64,000 bases of DNA from Stenotrophomonas pavanii (GTDB taxonomy: Bacteria > Pseudomonadota > Gammaproteobacteria > Xanthomonadales > Xanthomonadaceae), in assembly GCF_900101175.1 (NCBI RefSeq), contig NZ_FNFQ01000002.1, forward strand, positions 368,203 through 432,202, read 5' to 3'. The position numbers and the translations under genes were made by a program. Shown here one piece after another: positions 1 to 9,089 of the stretch (within the stretch, counting starts at the first letter, position 1; each line of letters opens with the position of its first letter). The notes beneath the pieces are model-generated. The model did not search any database. It worked only from the letters and a program-made list of their open reading frames with translations, and was not told the DNA's origin.

Positions 1-1168
1 TATAGGTCAGCGACGTGCCATCCGCGAAGCGCTTGGCGGCCAGACGGCCGTCCGCGTCGAAGGTCGAGATGGAGCCCTCCGAGTACAGTGTCCAGTTGCC
101 GTTCTGGACCAGACGATCGCCACTGTCGTCGTCCGCCTCATAGGCTTGGCCGACCTTCTTGAATGCACGCTGGAAACCAGTACTTTCAATGATGCCCACG
201 CTGTCGACGCCATCCAGTGCCAGATGGGCGCCCAGCGAATGGGTCCAGCCATAACCGAAGCCACCGGATGAGGTCGAGATGCCGGAGTGATAGAAGCGCG
301 TCAGCGCGATCCAGCCCAGATCGAAGTCCGGCGCGATCTCGTACTTCTCGCCCGTTTTAACATCACATGGGTTGCCGACATTACCGTCGCAGGTACCGCC
401 GTTGGAGGCCGGGTCCTTGTCGGGAATCGGACTCATGTTCACCGCTGTATCGTTGCGGGACATGGGGCAGCTACCGTTGCCGCCGTCCTTATCGCACTTC
501 TGCGACTTCGATGTGATGGTCGCAACGAATTCTTCGCTGACGCAGGCGTTGTGCTTGTTGGACCACTGTGTGAGGGGAATCGGGCAGTTCAAGCGCCGGG
601 TACGCGCGACCGCCACCGTTCCGGTGTACGGCGTGCAGGGTGATTCAGCCGTGTTGTTGCCCGCCATGGAAGTCAGATCGTAGTAGCGCGACTCGATGAC
701 ACCTTCCTGATCGGGCGAAGCTGCAAACCAGTCGCCAGAAGGAGTGACCGCCGCCCCGGGGCACACGGGATTGCTGGCTTGTTGGTCCGCAAGAAGATCG
801 GCCACCATCGCCTCTTCCGTCGGGAATATGTCACGCCCGATGTAGGACCAGTCCGGGTCGGAGGGCTGCGACTTCCCCATCCAGTAGGTGATCGACGTAT
901 TGCCGTTCAAGTGCACAACTTTCGACTTGATCTTGTCGACAGACTGCCAGCCGAACTGGAACTCCGGCGGGAATGGACTGGGTGCGGGAAGGCTCTTGAT
1001 CGCCTGCACCGCCTGCTGCTGGGTCTTGTACTGCGTCGAATTGCCGCCGGGCTGTGAAATGCGCCAGGTGATCTTGCTTTCCTGCGCCTGTGCCACTGCG
1101 GGGGCGAAGCAGCCAACGGCAACGATCGCCAGCACGGCACACGAAATGGTCTTCAGTGGTTCCAACAT
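1..1168 (-). CDS. RHS/YD-repeat type secreted protein, N-terminal part (runs off the window)
   Basis: The frame is open from an ATG at 1168 to the window edge, 389 codons with no stop. An AGGAG lies about 8 nt before the ATG. The first ~29 residues form a signal peptide ending PAVAQAQ. After about 240 residues comes a cysteine-containing region and then GNPCDVKTGEKYE followed by FDLGWIALTRFYHSG, which is the N-terminal DUF6531-type module that opens many RHS proteins. The next part (SLGAHLALDG, then LYSEGSISTFDADGRLAAK) reads like the first YD-repeat strands. RHS proteins are usually well over 1000 residues, with a variable C-terminal toxin; that end is outside the window. The Sec signal is seen; a role in contact-dependent competition is inference from the family. 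Confidence 0.8.
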   Translation of the reverse strand, partial: MLEPLKTISCAVLAIVAVGCFAPAVAQAQESKITWRISQPGGNSTQYKTQQQAVQAIKSLPAPSPFPPEFQFGWQSVDKIKSKVVHLNGNTSITYWMGKSQPSDPDWSYIGRDIFPTEEAMVADLLADQQASNPVCPGAAVTPSGDWFAASPDQEGVIESRYYDLTSMAGNNTAESPCTPYTGTVAVARTRRLNCPIPLTQWSNKHNACVSEEFVATITSKSQKCDKDGGNGSCPMSRNDTAVNMSPIPDKDPASNGGTCDGNVGNPCDVKTGEKYEIAPDFDLGWIALTRFYHSGISTSSGGFGYGWTHSLGAHLALDGVDSVGIIESTGFQRAFKKVGQAYEADDDSGDRLVQNGNWTLYSEGSISTFDADGRLAAKRFADGTSLTY

Positions 1169-1523
1169 CCCTGTTCTCCTTCCTGGAGGAACACAGCGCC
1201 GGCGGGAACGAGAACGCGGAGCTGTGCCCCGCGTCATGCTTCGGATCGTCCCTGGTCCGGAATGCGGCGGTGCCACATGCCGCCTTTATCGTTGAGGACG
1301 CTTGCACGTTCAAGTGTGGAGTTGCGTAACCGATCACAGATTAAGCATCCAACGCCATTCAGCGGTCTACGCTCCGTCCCCATGACTTCCTGCACAGGGA
1401 GTCGGTGTTATACCTCACTACATTACCAGCACGACCTGTCGCGAGGTCGGCAGGCTGCGGCACTCCGCTGCAGACCTGACCCATCGGAAGGGCCGGCACG
1501 CGTCACGACCCAGGGGAATGGCA
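1169..1523. other. non-coding spacer between RHS-type gene and hydrolase
   Basis: About 355 bp between divergent genes. It must hold promoters for both. I see no convincing -35/-10 pair, repeat, RNA gene or short ORF with a ribosome binding site. Confidence 0.5.
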
Positions 1524-2345
1524 ATGAAAAGCAGCCGAGTGACGTTGTGGGCGCTGGCCGCGGTGATGGCCGCGGCGGGCACCGCCCACGCAGGGGAAAT
1601 CCAGGTGGATCGCGGCGCCTACGCGCTGCAGGCCGAAGAGACCGGGGCCGGCCCGATCACCGTGGTCTTTGAATCCGGCTTCGGGCAGGGCGCGGGGGCC
1701 TGGAAGGAGGTGGTTGCCGGTCTGGGGCGCGACTACCACAGCATCACCTACGCCCGTGCGGGACTCGGCAAGTCCGGCAGCGACGGTCACGCCAAGCGCA
1801 TCGATGCGCATCTGGCCGACCTCACGGCCGTGATCGATACGCTCGCACCCGGTCGCCGCGTGGTGCTGGTAGGTCACTCCTATGGCGGCCTGCTGGCCAC
1901 GGAGTTTGCACGCCGCCATCCGGAGCGCCTACAAGGCCTGGTGCTGGTAGACCCGGCCACGATGGGTCAGCGCCATGCGTTCAAGCAGGCCGACAGTGCC
2001 CGCGTGCAGGCAGACGATGCCCAGCTGCGGGCGATGCTGCCGCCGGCCATGGCCGCCGATTACGCCGTGCTGACCGAACAACTGGATGCACCCGGTGCGG
2101 AAACCCCGCGCACGATGCCGGACTTGCCGGTGGCGCTGCTGACTGCAACGCGGCTGGCTGCCGAACCGCTGTTCTTCGAAGAAACCGCAGCGGGCAACGC
2201 ACTCTGGAAGGCGCAGCACGCCCTGCTCTTCTCGGGCTTCACGCGTGGCTCGCATCGCTACCTGGCAACCGGCCACACCGTCCAGCGCGAGGACCCTGCT
2301 GCGGTGGTGGCCGCGATTCAATCGGTCTCCGACACCTCGAAGTAG
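1524..2345 (+). CDS. secreted alpha/beta hydrolase
   Basis: An alpha/beta-hydrolase fold protein of 273 residues with a signal peptide (SRVTLWALAAVMAAAGTAHAG). Counting from the upstream ATG at 1518, the nucleophile elbow is VGHSYGG with Ser121. Strand-6 DPAT (Asp145) and the late His253 in ATGHTVQ complete a plausible triad. RFESGFG-type oxyanion-loop sequence (FESGFGQG) lies near residue 51. The ATG at 1524 is preferred because AGGGGA at 1512-1517 abuts 1518 but is correctly spaced for 1524. It stands alone, 34 bp from the convergent AraC gene. Substrate cannot be told from sequence; an esterase or lactonase acting in the periplasm is likely. Confidence 0.82.
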   Translation: MKSSRVTLWALAAVMAAAGTAHAGEIQVDRGAYALQAEETGAGPITVVFESGFGQGAGAWKEVVAGLGRDYHSITYARAGLGKSGSDGHAKRIDAHLADLTAVIDTLAPGRRVVLVGHSYGGLLATEFARRHPERLQGLVLVDPATMGQRHAFKQADSARVQADDAQLRAMLPPAMAADYAVLTEQLDAPGAETPRTMPDLPVALLTATRLAAEPLFFEETAAGNALWKAQHALLFSGFTRGSHRYLATGHTVQREDPAAVVAAIQSVSDTSK

Positions 2346-2379
2346 CCGTTCCAGGCAACGGCCTTCCGGGTTGTCCCGG

Positions 2380-3174
2380 CTACTGCCCCCGCAGGCGCAC
2401 CGCAAAATAGCGCGTCGGGGAAAGGCCAAGCGCCTTCTTGAACATGGTGATGAAGGCCGTCACCGACTCATAGCCCAGCGTCTCGGAAACGCGTTGCACG
2501 GGTGCACCACCGGCGAGTTCACGAATGGCGATGAGCAGATGCAGCTGCTGTCGCCAGCGCCCGAAGGACAAGCCCGTTTCCCGTTCGATGAGCCGGCTCA
2601 ACGTGCGCTCGCCCAGGGCCAGGCGCACGGCCCACTGGCTGATGGTGCTGCGGTCTGCCGGATCCGCCGACAGCGCCGCCGCCAGCGCACGCACCTTCGG
2701 GTGATGGCTGACCGGCAGCGACAGATGCTCGGCCGGCATCTGCACCAGTTCGTCCAGCAGCACCCGCGCCAACCGGTCGGTGTGGCTGCCATGCGGGTAG
2801 TCCAGCGGCGCGTCGGCCAGGTGCAGGATCATCTCGCGCAGCATCGGCGAGATCGCCAGCGTCACGCACTGCGCCGGCAGGTCGACGACGCCGGGCTCGA
2901 CGAACAGGTAGCACAGGCGCGCGTTGGCGGTGGCGCGATTGCTGTGCGGCATGCCGCCCGGAATCCAGACGCCACACTGGGGCGGCACGATCCACAGCGC
3001 ATTGGCCACTTCGCAGGTCACCGCGCCATGCAGCGCAAGAATCAGTTGACCCTTGCGGTGCTCATGCACGGGAATCTCTGCGTCGAGCTCGGCCACCTGC
3101 AGGCGGCTGGCAACCGCCGGGCGATCGGTCTCGTCCGGGTCCAGGTCAAAGCCGGGGAGCGAAATGCGAGCCAT
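2380..3174 (-). CDS. AraC family transcriptional regulator
   Basis: 264 residues from the ATG at 3174. The N-terminal half is a cupin-type sensor domain (HEHRKGQLILALHGAV, then VPPQCGVWIPGGMPHS). The C-terminal ~100 residues carry two helix-turn-helix motifs ending in the AraC signature (RVSETLGYESVTAFITMFKKALG, SPTRYF). This is the cupin/AraC type common next to efflux pumps. An in-frame extension to 3357 exists but would overlap the divergent pump gene and reads unlike protein. It is divergent from the FUSC operon across only ~70 bp, so it most likely controls that operon and itself. The inducer is unknown; an aromatic acid is a reasonable guess from the pump type. Confidence 0.9.
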   Translation of the reverse strand: MARISLPGFDLDPDETDRPAVASRLQVAELDAEIPVHEHRKGQLILALHGAVTCEVANALWIVPPQCGVWIPGGMPHSNRATANARLCYLFVEPGVVDLPAQCVTLAISPMLREMILHLADAPLDYPHGSHTDRLARVLLDELVQMPAEHLSLPVSHHPKVRALAAALSADPADRSTISQWAVRLALGERTLSRLIERETGLSFGRWRQQLHLLIAIRELAGGAPVQRVSETLGYESVTAFITMFKKALGLSPTRYFAVRLRGQ

Positions 3175-3244
3175 TCTCACATTGACCGGTTTTAGCGATT
3201 GGTTGTCATTGTAGCGAAGTTCGCCAGTGCGGCCGATCACTAGC
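3175..3244. promoter_or_regulatory. divergent promoter region between AraC regulator and FUSC efflux operon
   Basis: A 70-bp gap with the only AT-richer stretch of the neighbourhood (around 3185-3212, TTTTAGCGATTGGTTGTCAT). Both promoters and the AraC operator must fit here. I cannot place the operator exactly. Confidence 0.45.
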
Positions 3245-5215
3245 ATGAGCCGCATGCACCTCCCCACACCTTTCCTTCCCCACCTGTTCCAAGCATTTGC
3301 CCGGTTGAAAAGCCCTGCCCTCCGGACCGACCAGGAGGCGGTGCTGTTCTCGCTCAAATGCCTGCTCGCCGCGTCGCTGGGGCTATATGTCTCCCTGCGG
3401 ATCGGCCTGAATCGCCCATTCTGGGTGATCGGGACGGTCTATCTGGTGTCGCAGCCCCTTTCCGGGGCAACACTCAGCCGCGGCCTGTTCCGCCTGCTCG
3501 GTACCGTGGGCGGGGCCGTCGCCACCGTCGCGCTGGTGCCGCGTTTCGCCAATGCGCCCCTGGTGCTGAGCGCCGCGCTCGCGGCGTGGATGGCGCTGTG
3601 CCTGTACCTGGCGATGCTCGACCGCACGCCGCGTGCGTATGCGTTCCTGCTGGCCGGCTATACCACCAGCCTGATCGGGTTTCCTGCGGTGATGGTGCCG
3701 GGAGACGTGTTCACCATCGCCATCACGCGGGTGCAGGAAATCGCCATCGGCATCCTGGCGGCTACGCTGGTACATGGGCTGGTGCTGCCGCGCCGGGTCT
3801 CGATGCGCGTGCACGCGCGGGTTGCTGCCGTGCTGGATGACGCGGAACGATGGACACGCGACATGCGCGCCGGTGCATCGGACACGGTGCTGGCGACGGA
3901 CCGCTCGAAAGTGGCCGCCGACCTGCTCGAGCTGCATGTGCTGTCGATCCACCTGCCCTTCGACAGCGCCCACGGCGTGGCCCAGGTGCAGATCCTGCGT
4001 GCCCTGCATGACCGGATGCTGGATGTACTGATGCTCTCCAGCGCGGTGGAAGATTCCCTCGCACGGCTGCGCTCATCACAGGCCAGCGCCATGGATTCGC
4101 CTGGCTGGCGCGAGCTGATGCAGACCGGCCTCGCCGCGCAACAGGCCGAGCTCGACCTCGCCCACGCCGACTGCCGCGTGCTGCAGGCACTACTATGCGC
4201 TGCCCGCCCCGGCTGGCGCCGGCATGTACCTGCCCGCCTTGCGCGACATGCGCAGGGTGCGGTACTTCACCGGGATCATCGGCTTGCCCTGCGCAGCGCG
4301 CTGGGCGCGTTCGTCGGCATCCTGCTGAGCTGCGTGCTGTGGATCGTTACCGGCTGGTCGGAGGGCGCCACGGCGGTGTCCATCATCGGCACGGCGTGCG
4401 TGCTGTTCGGCACGATCGAAGCGCCTGCGCCGCATCTCATGCGCTATCTGGTGGGGTCGTCGATCGGCGTTGCCGTCGGCCTGCTCTACGGCCTGCTGAT
4501 CTTCCCCGCGTTGTCCGATATCACCGGCCTGATTGCCGCGCTCGCGCCGGTGCTGCTGCTGTGCGGATCGTTCCTGACCCGGCCACCCTTCATCATGGCC
4601 GCCTTGGGCGTGGTGCTGACGTTTCCGCTCATCGCCGGCCTGGGTGCGACCAATACGACCAACATCGTCGGCGCGCTCAACAACAGCGTTGCGTTGTTCA
4701 TCGGTACGACGGTGGCATTGTGCAGTATGCAGTTGTTCCAGACCGCCGATGCGGGCCGCAACCGCGCTCGGTTGGAGCGTTCGATCCGTCGGGATATCGC
4801 ACGACACGCCGCCGGACAAGGCGGCGTGGCCCGGGCCTGGCTCAGCCGCATGCTGGATCGAATCGGGCAGCTCGCTGCCCGGTTGCGGGGCCGTTCCAGT
4901 GCTGCACACGACCTGCGGGCATGGTTTGCGGACGTGCGCGCGGTACGTGCATCCAACCAACTCCGCGCACTGGACAAGTGTCAGGACAACCCGCAGGTCC
5001 GGGCGCTTCATGCGGCACTGGTCGAACGCATCGCTGCACATTTCAGGGTACGCGCCCACTCGGCACGCAGTGTCGACATCCATCTTCTGGAACTGCTGGA
5101 CCGCATGCACGAGGCCGCGACGGCCAGCAGCGGGGCTGATCGGGATCGCCTGTTGCATCTGCTCTGCAACCTGCGCCGCGACCTGCTGATACCCGCGCTC
5201 ACCCATCGGCACTGA
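3245..5215 (+). CDS. FUSC family inner-membrane efflux protein (AaeB/fusaric acid resistance type)
   Basis: About 656 residues, the usual length for FUSC/AaeB proteins. It has two membrane blocks of about six helices each (RIGLNRPFWVIGTVYLVSQ to LVHGLVLP, and the second from SALGAFVGILLSCVLWIV to LFIGTTVALCSM), separated by and followed by helical soluble regions. The motif FWVIGTVYLVSQPLSGATLS is the conserved FUSC block 1. It starts the pump operon: FUSC, DUF1656, HlyD, outer-membrane factor. Start codon is uncertain: ATG at 3245, a GTG at 3227 and an ATG at 3254 are all in frame and none has a clear ribosome binding site. Likely exports aromatic carboxylic acids by proton-driven tripartite efflux; the substrate is inference. 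Confidence 0.87.
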   Translation: MSRMHLPTPFLPHLFQAFARLKSPALRTDQEAVLFSLKCLLAASLGLYVSLRIGLNRPFWVIGTVYLVSQPLSGATLSRGLFRLLGTVGGAVATVALVPRFANAPLVLSAALAAWMALCLYLAMLDRTPRAYAFLLAGYTTSLIGFPAVMVPGDVFTIAITRVQEIAIGILAATLVHGLVLPRRVSMRVHARVAAVLDDAERWTRDMRAGASDTVLATDRSKVAADLLELHVLSIHLPFDSAHGVAQVQILRALHDRMLDVLMLSSAVEDSLARLRSSQASAMDSPGWRELMQTGLAAQQAELDLAHADCRVLQALLCAARPGWRRHVPARLARHAQGAVLHRDHRLALRSALGAFVGILLSCVLWIVTGWSEGATAVSIIGTACVLFGTIEAPAPHLMRYLVGSSIGVAVGLLYGLLIFPALSDITGLIAALAPVLLLCGSFLTRPPFIMAALGVVLTFPLIAGLGATNTTNIVGALNNSVALFIGTTVALCSMQLFQTADAGRNRARLERSIRRDIARHAAGQGGVARAWLSRMLDRIGQLAARLRGRSSAAHDLRAWFADVRAVRASNQLRALDKCQDNPQVRALHAALVERIAAHFRVRAHSARSVDIHLLELLDRMHEAATASSGADRDRLLHLLCNLRRDLLIPALTHRH

Positions 5216-5219
5216 CCTC

Positions 5220-5429
5220 ATGCTTTCTGATCTTTCCATTGATGGGGTGCTCATTCCAGCACTGCTCGCCGTGGCGGTGGCCGCGCTGGTGCTGTCGGTG
5301 CTGACCTCACGTCTGCTCGCCAGCCTGGGCCTGTACCGGTGGTTCGCCGCGCGGCCTCTGGTGGGCCTGTCCCTGTTCGTGATCCTGGCGGAGCTGATGA
5401 TCCGGCTCGCGCCCCTGCTCGAGAAATGA
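5220..5429 (+). CDS. DUF1656 small membrane protein (AaeX-like)
   Basis: 69 residues with two predicted membrane helices (VLIPALLAVAVAALVLSVL and PLVGLSLFVILAELMIR). The pattern ending WFAARPLVGLSLFVI is typical of DUF1656, the AaeX partner of AaeA/AaeB pumps. It lies 4 bp after the FUSC gene and 1 bp before the HlyD gene, so it is translated as part of the same unit. Its job in the pump is not known. Confidence 0.88.
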   Translation: MLSDLSIDGVLIPALLAVAVAALVLSVLTSRLLASLGLYRWFAARPLVGLSLFVILAELMIRLAPLLEK

Positions 5430-5430
5430 A

Positions 5431-6315
5431 ATGAAACACCTGCTTGCTGTCATCGGGCGCTGGAGCGCCACACTGGGCGTGTGCGCACTTGCTGCCGTCG
5501 CCGCGCTTTCCCTCTGGAGTCGTTACGAAATGCGCCCGTGGACGCGGGACGGGCGGGTGCGCGCCGATGTGGTGCGCGTTGCATCAGACATGGGGGGGCT
5601 GGTGACCCAGGTGCGGGTGCACGACAACCAGCGGGTCAGCGCCGGACAACTGCTGCTGGTGCTGGATCAACCGCGCTTCGCTGCCGCACTTGAGAAGGCC
5701 GACGCGGCGGTCAGCAGCGCACGCGCCACGCTGGCGCTGGCCCGCCGCGAATCGACGCGGGACAACGCACTGGGCAACCTGGTCGCCTCGGAAACACGCG
5801 AACGCAATGCCGCCAAGGTCGACACCGAGCTGGCCGCCTTGGCGCAGGCACGGGCCGAACAGCGCGTTGCCCAACTCAACGTGCAACGCACCGAGGTGCG
5901 CGCGAGCACCGACGGCATCGTCACCAACCTGGACCTGCATGCGGGCGATTACCTTCAACCGGGCGCGCAGGCGCTGGCGCTGATCGACACCGGCAGCCTG
6001 CGTATCGAGGGCTACTTCGAGGAAACCAAACTGGGCTGCATCACCGAGGGCGATGCCGCGGTGGCGCGGCTGATGGGCGACAGCCGCGATGTCCGCGGAC
6101 ACGTGGAGACCATCGCCGCCGGCATCGCCGACGATCAGCGCTCAAGCACGCACAACCTGCTGCCTGCCGTTGCACCGACCTATACCTGGGTCAGGCTGGC
6201 CCAGCGCATCCCGGTACGCATCCGTATCGACGATGCGCCGGCGGATACCCGCCTGATCGTGGGTCGCACCGCGAGTGTCACCATCACGCCCTCGGTACAG
6301 GGAGCCTGCAAGTGA
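5431..6315 (+). CDS. HlyD family periplasmic adaptor of the FUSC pump (AaeA-like)
   Basis: 294 residues. One N-terminal membrane helix (WSATLGVCALAAVAALSLW) is followed by a biotinyl-lipoyl half (DMGGLVTQVRVHDNQRVSAGQ, LLLVLDQPRF), a helical hairpin (ALEKADAAVSSARATLALAR and on), the second lipoyl half (VRASTDGIVTNLDLHAGDY) and a beta-barrel part. This is the membrane fusion protein that links the FUSC pump to the outer-membrane factor. Its stop overlaps the next start by 4 bp (GTGA), so translation is coupled. Confidence 0.92.
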   Translation: MKHLLAVIGRWSATLGVCALAAVAALSLWSRYEMRPWTRDGRVRADVVRVASDMGGLVTQVRVHDNQRVSAGQLLLVLDQPRFAAALEKADAAVSSARATLALARRESTRDNALGNLVASETRERNAAKVDTELAALAQARAEQRVAQLNVQRTEVRASTDGIVTNLDLHAGDYLQPGAQALALIDTGSLRIEGYFEETKLGCITEGDAAVARLMGDSRDVRGHVETIAAGIADDQRSSTHNLLPAVAPTYTWVRLAQRIPVRIRIDDAPADTRLIVGRTASVTITPSVQGACK

Positions 6316-7748
6316 GCGTGCGAACAGTGCGTGGTGGGCTGCTTGCCCTGCTGCTGCCGATGACGGCCTGCGTCTCCGGCCCCGACTATCACCTGCCTGC
6401 GAATGCCGTCGCGGCCTCCCCCCAGGCGGCGCGTTCGTTCATCTCGGGCCAGGACGCATCGTTCAGCCGCGACGTGCCTCCGGATCGGTGGTGGCAGCTG
6501 TATGGCGACCCGCAGCTTGACGCCTATGTAGGCGAAGCACTGGTAGCCAATACCGATCTGCGCGCCGCCGATGCCAACCTCCGGCGCGCCAGCGCCACCG
6601 TGCTGGAGTACCGCGCGCGCGGGGCCGTGCAAGCCGACGTGGATGCATCGGGCACGCTCACCCATGCCGGTGGCTACACCCAGGCGTCGGCCGCGCCGCA
6701 GTCGTATGTGCTGGGCCTTCACCTCTCCTATCCACTGGATCTTGCAGGTGGCATCCGCCGCGGTATCGAAGCCGCCAACGCGGACGCGGAGGCCGTCGCT
6801 GCGGCACGGGACCAGGTCCGCGTGGTCGTCGCTGCGGCCGTCACCCGGGCCTATCTCCAGGTGTGCACCCGCAATCACACGCTCACTGCAACCCGACAGG
6901 TGCTGGCGATACAGCACGCCACGCTGGAGGCAACCCGTCACCTGGCTGCAGGCGGGCGTGGAACGGACTTCGATGTCAGCCGTGCCAGCGCCGCGGTCAA
7001 CCGCAGCGCGGCGGCGGTACCGCACCTGCTGGCGGAGCGCCAGGCCGCACTGTTCGAGCTGGCCGCACTGATGGGCAGGGTCCCGGCAGACTATCCCAGG
7101 GAGGCGGAAGCCTGCCCCCAGCCCCCTGAGCTGGAGCAGGCGCTGCCGGTCGGTGACGGCTGGCAGCTGCTCCAGCGGCGCCCCGACATACGTGCCGCCG
7201 AGCGCAGCCTTGCGGCGGCCACGGCGATGATCGGCGTAGAGACCGCAGACCTTTATCCGCGGGTCACCTTGGGCGGTTCCCTGGGTACAGCGGGCACGCG
7301 GCGTCAGCTGCTTTCGGCCGACGGTTTTGGGGTGAGCGTCGGGCCACTGCTCTCATGGCACTGGCCCAACCGCCGCGTGGCCAAGGCCCGCATCGCGGCG
7401 GCCGGCGCCAATGCAGAGGCCACTCTTGCTTCTTTCGACGGCGTGGTGCTGCAGGCCCTGCGCCAGACCGAGACCGCGCTTTCTGCCTGCACGCAGGAGC
7501 TTGAACGCGAGCGCAGCCTGGCGCAGGCGCGTGGGGATGCAGAGCGGGCCGCCGGGCAGGCACAGCAACTGTACCGTTACGGCAGGATCGATTTCCTCGA
7601 CGTGCTTTCGGCCCAGGCCGCGCTGGCAGATGCGGAGTCCGCACTGGCCGCCTCGCGCGCGCAGCGGGTCGACCGTCAGATGGATGTGTTCCTGTCACTG
7701 GGGGGCGGTTGGGCTGCAGGGGCCGTCGCCGTTGGTGCGACCCGCTGA
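6312..7748 (+). CDS. outer-membrane efflux factor, NodT family lipoprotein
   Basis: 478 residues. A lipoprotein signal ends in LPMTAC with Cys20, followed by VSGPDYHLP, the typical NodT/OprM opening. Two internally repeated halves of outer-membrane-factor type follow (NTDLRAADANLRRASATVLEYRA and the second at QRRPDIRAAERSLAAATAMIGV). Start is the GTG at 6312 overlapping the hlyD stop. This is the TolC-like channel completing the tripartite pump. The operon resembles fusaric-acid pumps, but the regulator is AraC type. Confidence 0.92.
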   Translation: MSVRTVRGGLLALLLPMTACVSGPDYHLPANAVAASPQAARSFISGQDASFSRDVPPDRWWQLYGDPQLDAYVGEALVANTDLRAADANLRRASATVLEYRARGAVQADVDASGTLTHAGGYTQASAAPQSYVLGLHLSYPLDLAGGIRRGIEAANADAEAVAAARDQVRVVVAAAVTRAYLQVCTRNHTLTATRQVLAIQHATLEATRHLAAGGRGTDFDVSRASAAVNRSAAAVPHLLAERQAALFELAALMGRVPADYPREAEACPQPPELEQALPVGDGWQLLQRRPDIRAAERSLAAATAMIGVETADLYPRVTLGGSLGTAGTRRQLLSADGFGVSVGPLLSWHWPNRRVAKARIAAAGANAEATLASFDGVVLQALRQTETALSACTQELERERSLAQARGDAERAAGQAQQLYRYGRIDFLDVLSAQAALADAESALAASRAQRVDRQMDVFLSLGGGWAAGAVAVGATR

Positions 7749-7881
7749 GATCGTCTTCGCAGCCGCAGCCGCTCCCCGATCTGTTCATGAAAGCCCTGTC
7801 CACACCCGTATTCATTCACACAGCCTGCCCTATATTCGCGCTCACAGCGCCGCATATCGCGGCCATGACGGAGGCATCCCG

Positions 7882-8229
7882 ATGACATCCATACGTCTTC
7901 TTGCCATTGCCGTGGGCTCGGCCGCAGCACTCGCCGTAGCGCCCGCCTTCGCCGATCCGCCGCACCATGCCCGCGGCAACGGCCCGCCGCCGCATGCAGG
8001 CGGCCCGCACCACCGCGATGCGCCGCCGCCGGGTTGGCAGAAGAAGGCCTGGCGTCGTGGCGAGCGCCTGCCGTGGGCCGAAGTGGACCGCCGCTACTGG
8101 GTAGACGATTACGCGCGCTATCACCTGCGGGAGCCGGGCCGCGACCGGCGCTGGGTGCGCCAGTCCGACAACGAGTACCTGTTGGTGGAGATCGCCACCG
8201 GCTTGATCGTCGACGCCCTGCATCGTTGA
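7882..8229 (+). CDS. RcnB family periplasmic protein
   Basis: 115 residues with a Sec signal (LLAIAVGSAAALAVAPAFADP). A His/Pro-rich stretch follows (PPHHARGNGPPPHAGGPHHRD), then the RcnB C-terminal pattern WRRGERLP, YHLREPG and RRWVRQSDNEYLLVEIATG, which matches the family end (RWVR..DYLLV.I.TG). E. coli RcnB is about 112 residues and tunes nickel/cobalt efflux in the periplasm. A perfect GGAGG at 7870-7874 sits 7 nt before the ATG; longer in-frame starts lack one. No rcnA exporter is nearby, so a metal role here is inferred from the family and the His-rich linker. Confidence 0.82.
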   Translation: MTSIRLLAIAVGSAAALAVAPAFADPPHHARGNGPPPHAGGPHHRDAPPPGWQKKAWRRGERLPWAEVDRRYWVDDYARYHLREPGRDRRWVRQSDNEYLLVEIATGLIVDALHR

Positions 8230-8278
8230 AGCGACCTGCAACGTCCCACGCGGGGCGATCTGCCTCGGTGCAGACACC

Positions 8279-8593
8279 TTACGACCGGGGCCGCCCCGGT
8301 CGGCGGTGTCTGCGCCCACGGCGCCCCGCCCGACTCCGCGGCCCGCCATGCAGGCCCTCCCACAGCGCGATATACCCGCACATCAGCGCTGTGGCAAATA
8401 GCCCCATCGCCACCAGTATTTCGAATCCCCGATCACCAAAGAGCAGGCGAATGGAGGTCTCCAGTGAGCACAGCCTGCCGCAGCGCAGGCCGTGCTCGTT
8501 GAAGCCATGGATGAGCACCAGTACGCCCATCAGCCCGCACCACGCCATCAGGGCCAGGCTTGCGATGAAGATGAAAGGTCGTTGGATACGCAT
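8279..8593 (-). CDS. small membrane protein of unknown function
   Basis: 104 residues with two hydrophobic helices (PFIFIASLALMAWCGLMGVL and ILVAMGLFATALMCGYIAL). The last ~22 residues are almost pure Arg/Gly/Pro, which suggests readthrough into GC-rich DNA rather than a folded tail. It lies 17 bp after a small lipoprotein gene on the same strand, probably one transcript. I do not recognise the family. Confidence 0.5.
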   Translation of the reverse strand: MRIQRPFIFIASLALMAWCGLMGVLVLIHGFNEHGLRCGRLCSLETSIRLLFGDRGFEILVAMGLFATALMCGYIALWEGLHGGPRSRAGRRGRRHRRPGRPRS

Positions 8594-8610
8594 GCGCTCG
8601 TCGCGATCTT

Positions 8611-8934
8611 CTACGGTGATGTCCAGCGCGACGTTGCGAGCACGCGATCGGAAGCATCCAGCTCTACCGACCAGGCTTGGGTATCCAGGCCCAGCCGGTT
8701 CTCATACCACCATCGCTGCGCACAGCGACCACTGCATCCACGGTTGGCATAGCGGGTAAAGGGAGCACCGCCGTGCTCCACCACGTCAGGCTGCCCCAGC
8801 GCCCGCAGTACCTCGGCCCTGCTCGCCCCGACCGGGACCGAGGCAAGCGCGTGGGAATGCCACGCTGAGATCGCCGAGCAACCGGCCACGTACGCCACGA
8901 ACAGGCCGGCCAGTCCCCACATCAGTGTCCTCAT
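8611..8934 (-). CDS. small lipoprotein with an SmpA/OmlA-like repeat
   Basis: 107 residues from the ATG at 8934, preceded by GGAGGGG. A lipobox VAGC places the acylated Cys at residue 19. The segment SVPVGASRAEVLRALGQPDVV is the signature of the SmpA/OmlA (BamE-like) fold, and the rest is short beta strands with two conserved-looking cysteines (GCSGRC). Full BamE is a beta-barrel assembly lipoprotein; this looks like a lineage-specific relative rather than BamE itself. It is the first gene of a two-gene unit with the small membrane protein. Confidence 0.68.
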   Translation of the reverse strand: MRTLMWGLAGLFVAYVAGCSAISAWHSHALASVPVGASRAEVLRALGQPDVVEHGGAPFTRYANRGCSGRCAQRWWYENRLGLDTQAWSVELDASDRVLATSRWTSP

Positions 8935-9089
8935 TGACAGATCCCCTCCTGCGCCGCGCGCCCGCGCATCATCCGCGCAGACGCTCTTCGACGTCAAACC
9001 CCAACGACGAGCGGACCTGTTGCAGCGCCCGGCAACCGTGCTAGCGTGCGCCGACCGATGATTCAGGATGAACGCAGGGACACCCGTCG

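Noticed and set aside
3175-7748. The fusaric acid fuaABC operon of S. maltophilia
   Set aside because: That operon is linked to a LysR regulator. Here the regulator is AraC type, and the order includes a DUF1656 gene, so I keep a general FUSC-pump call.
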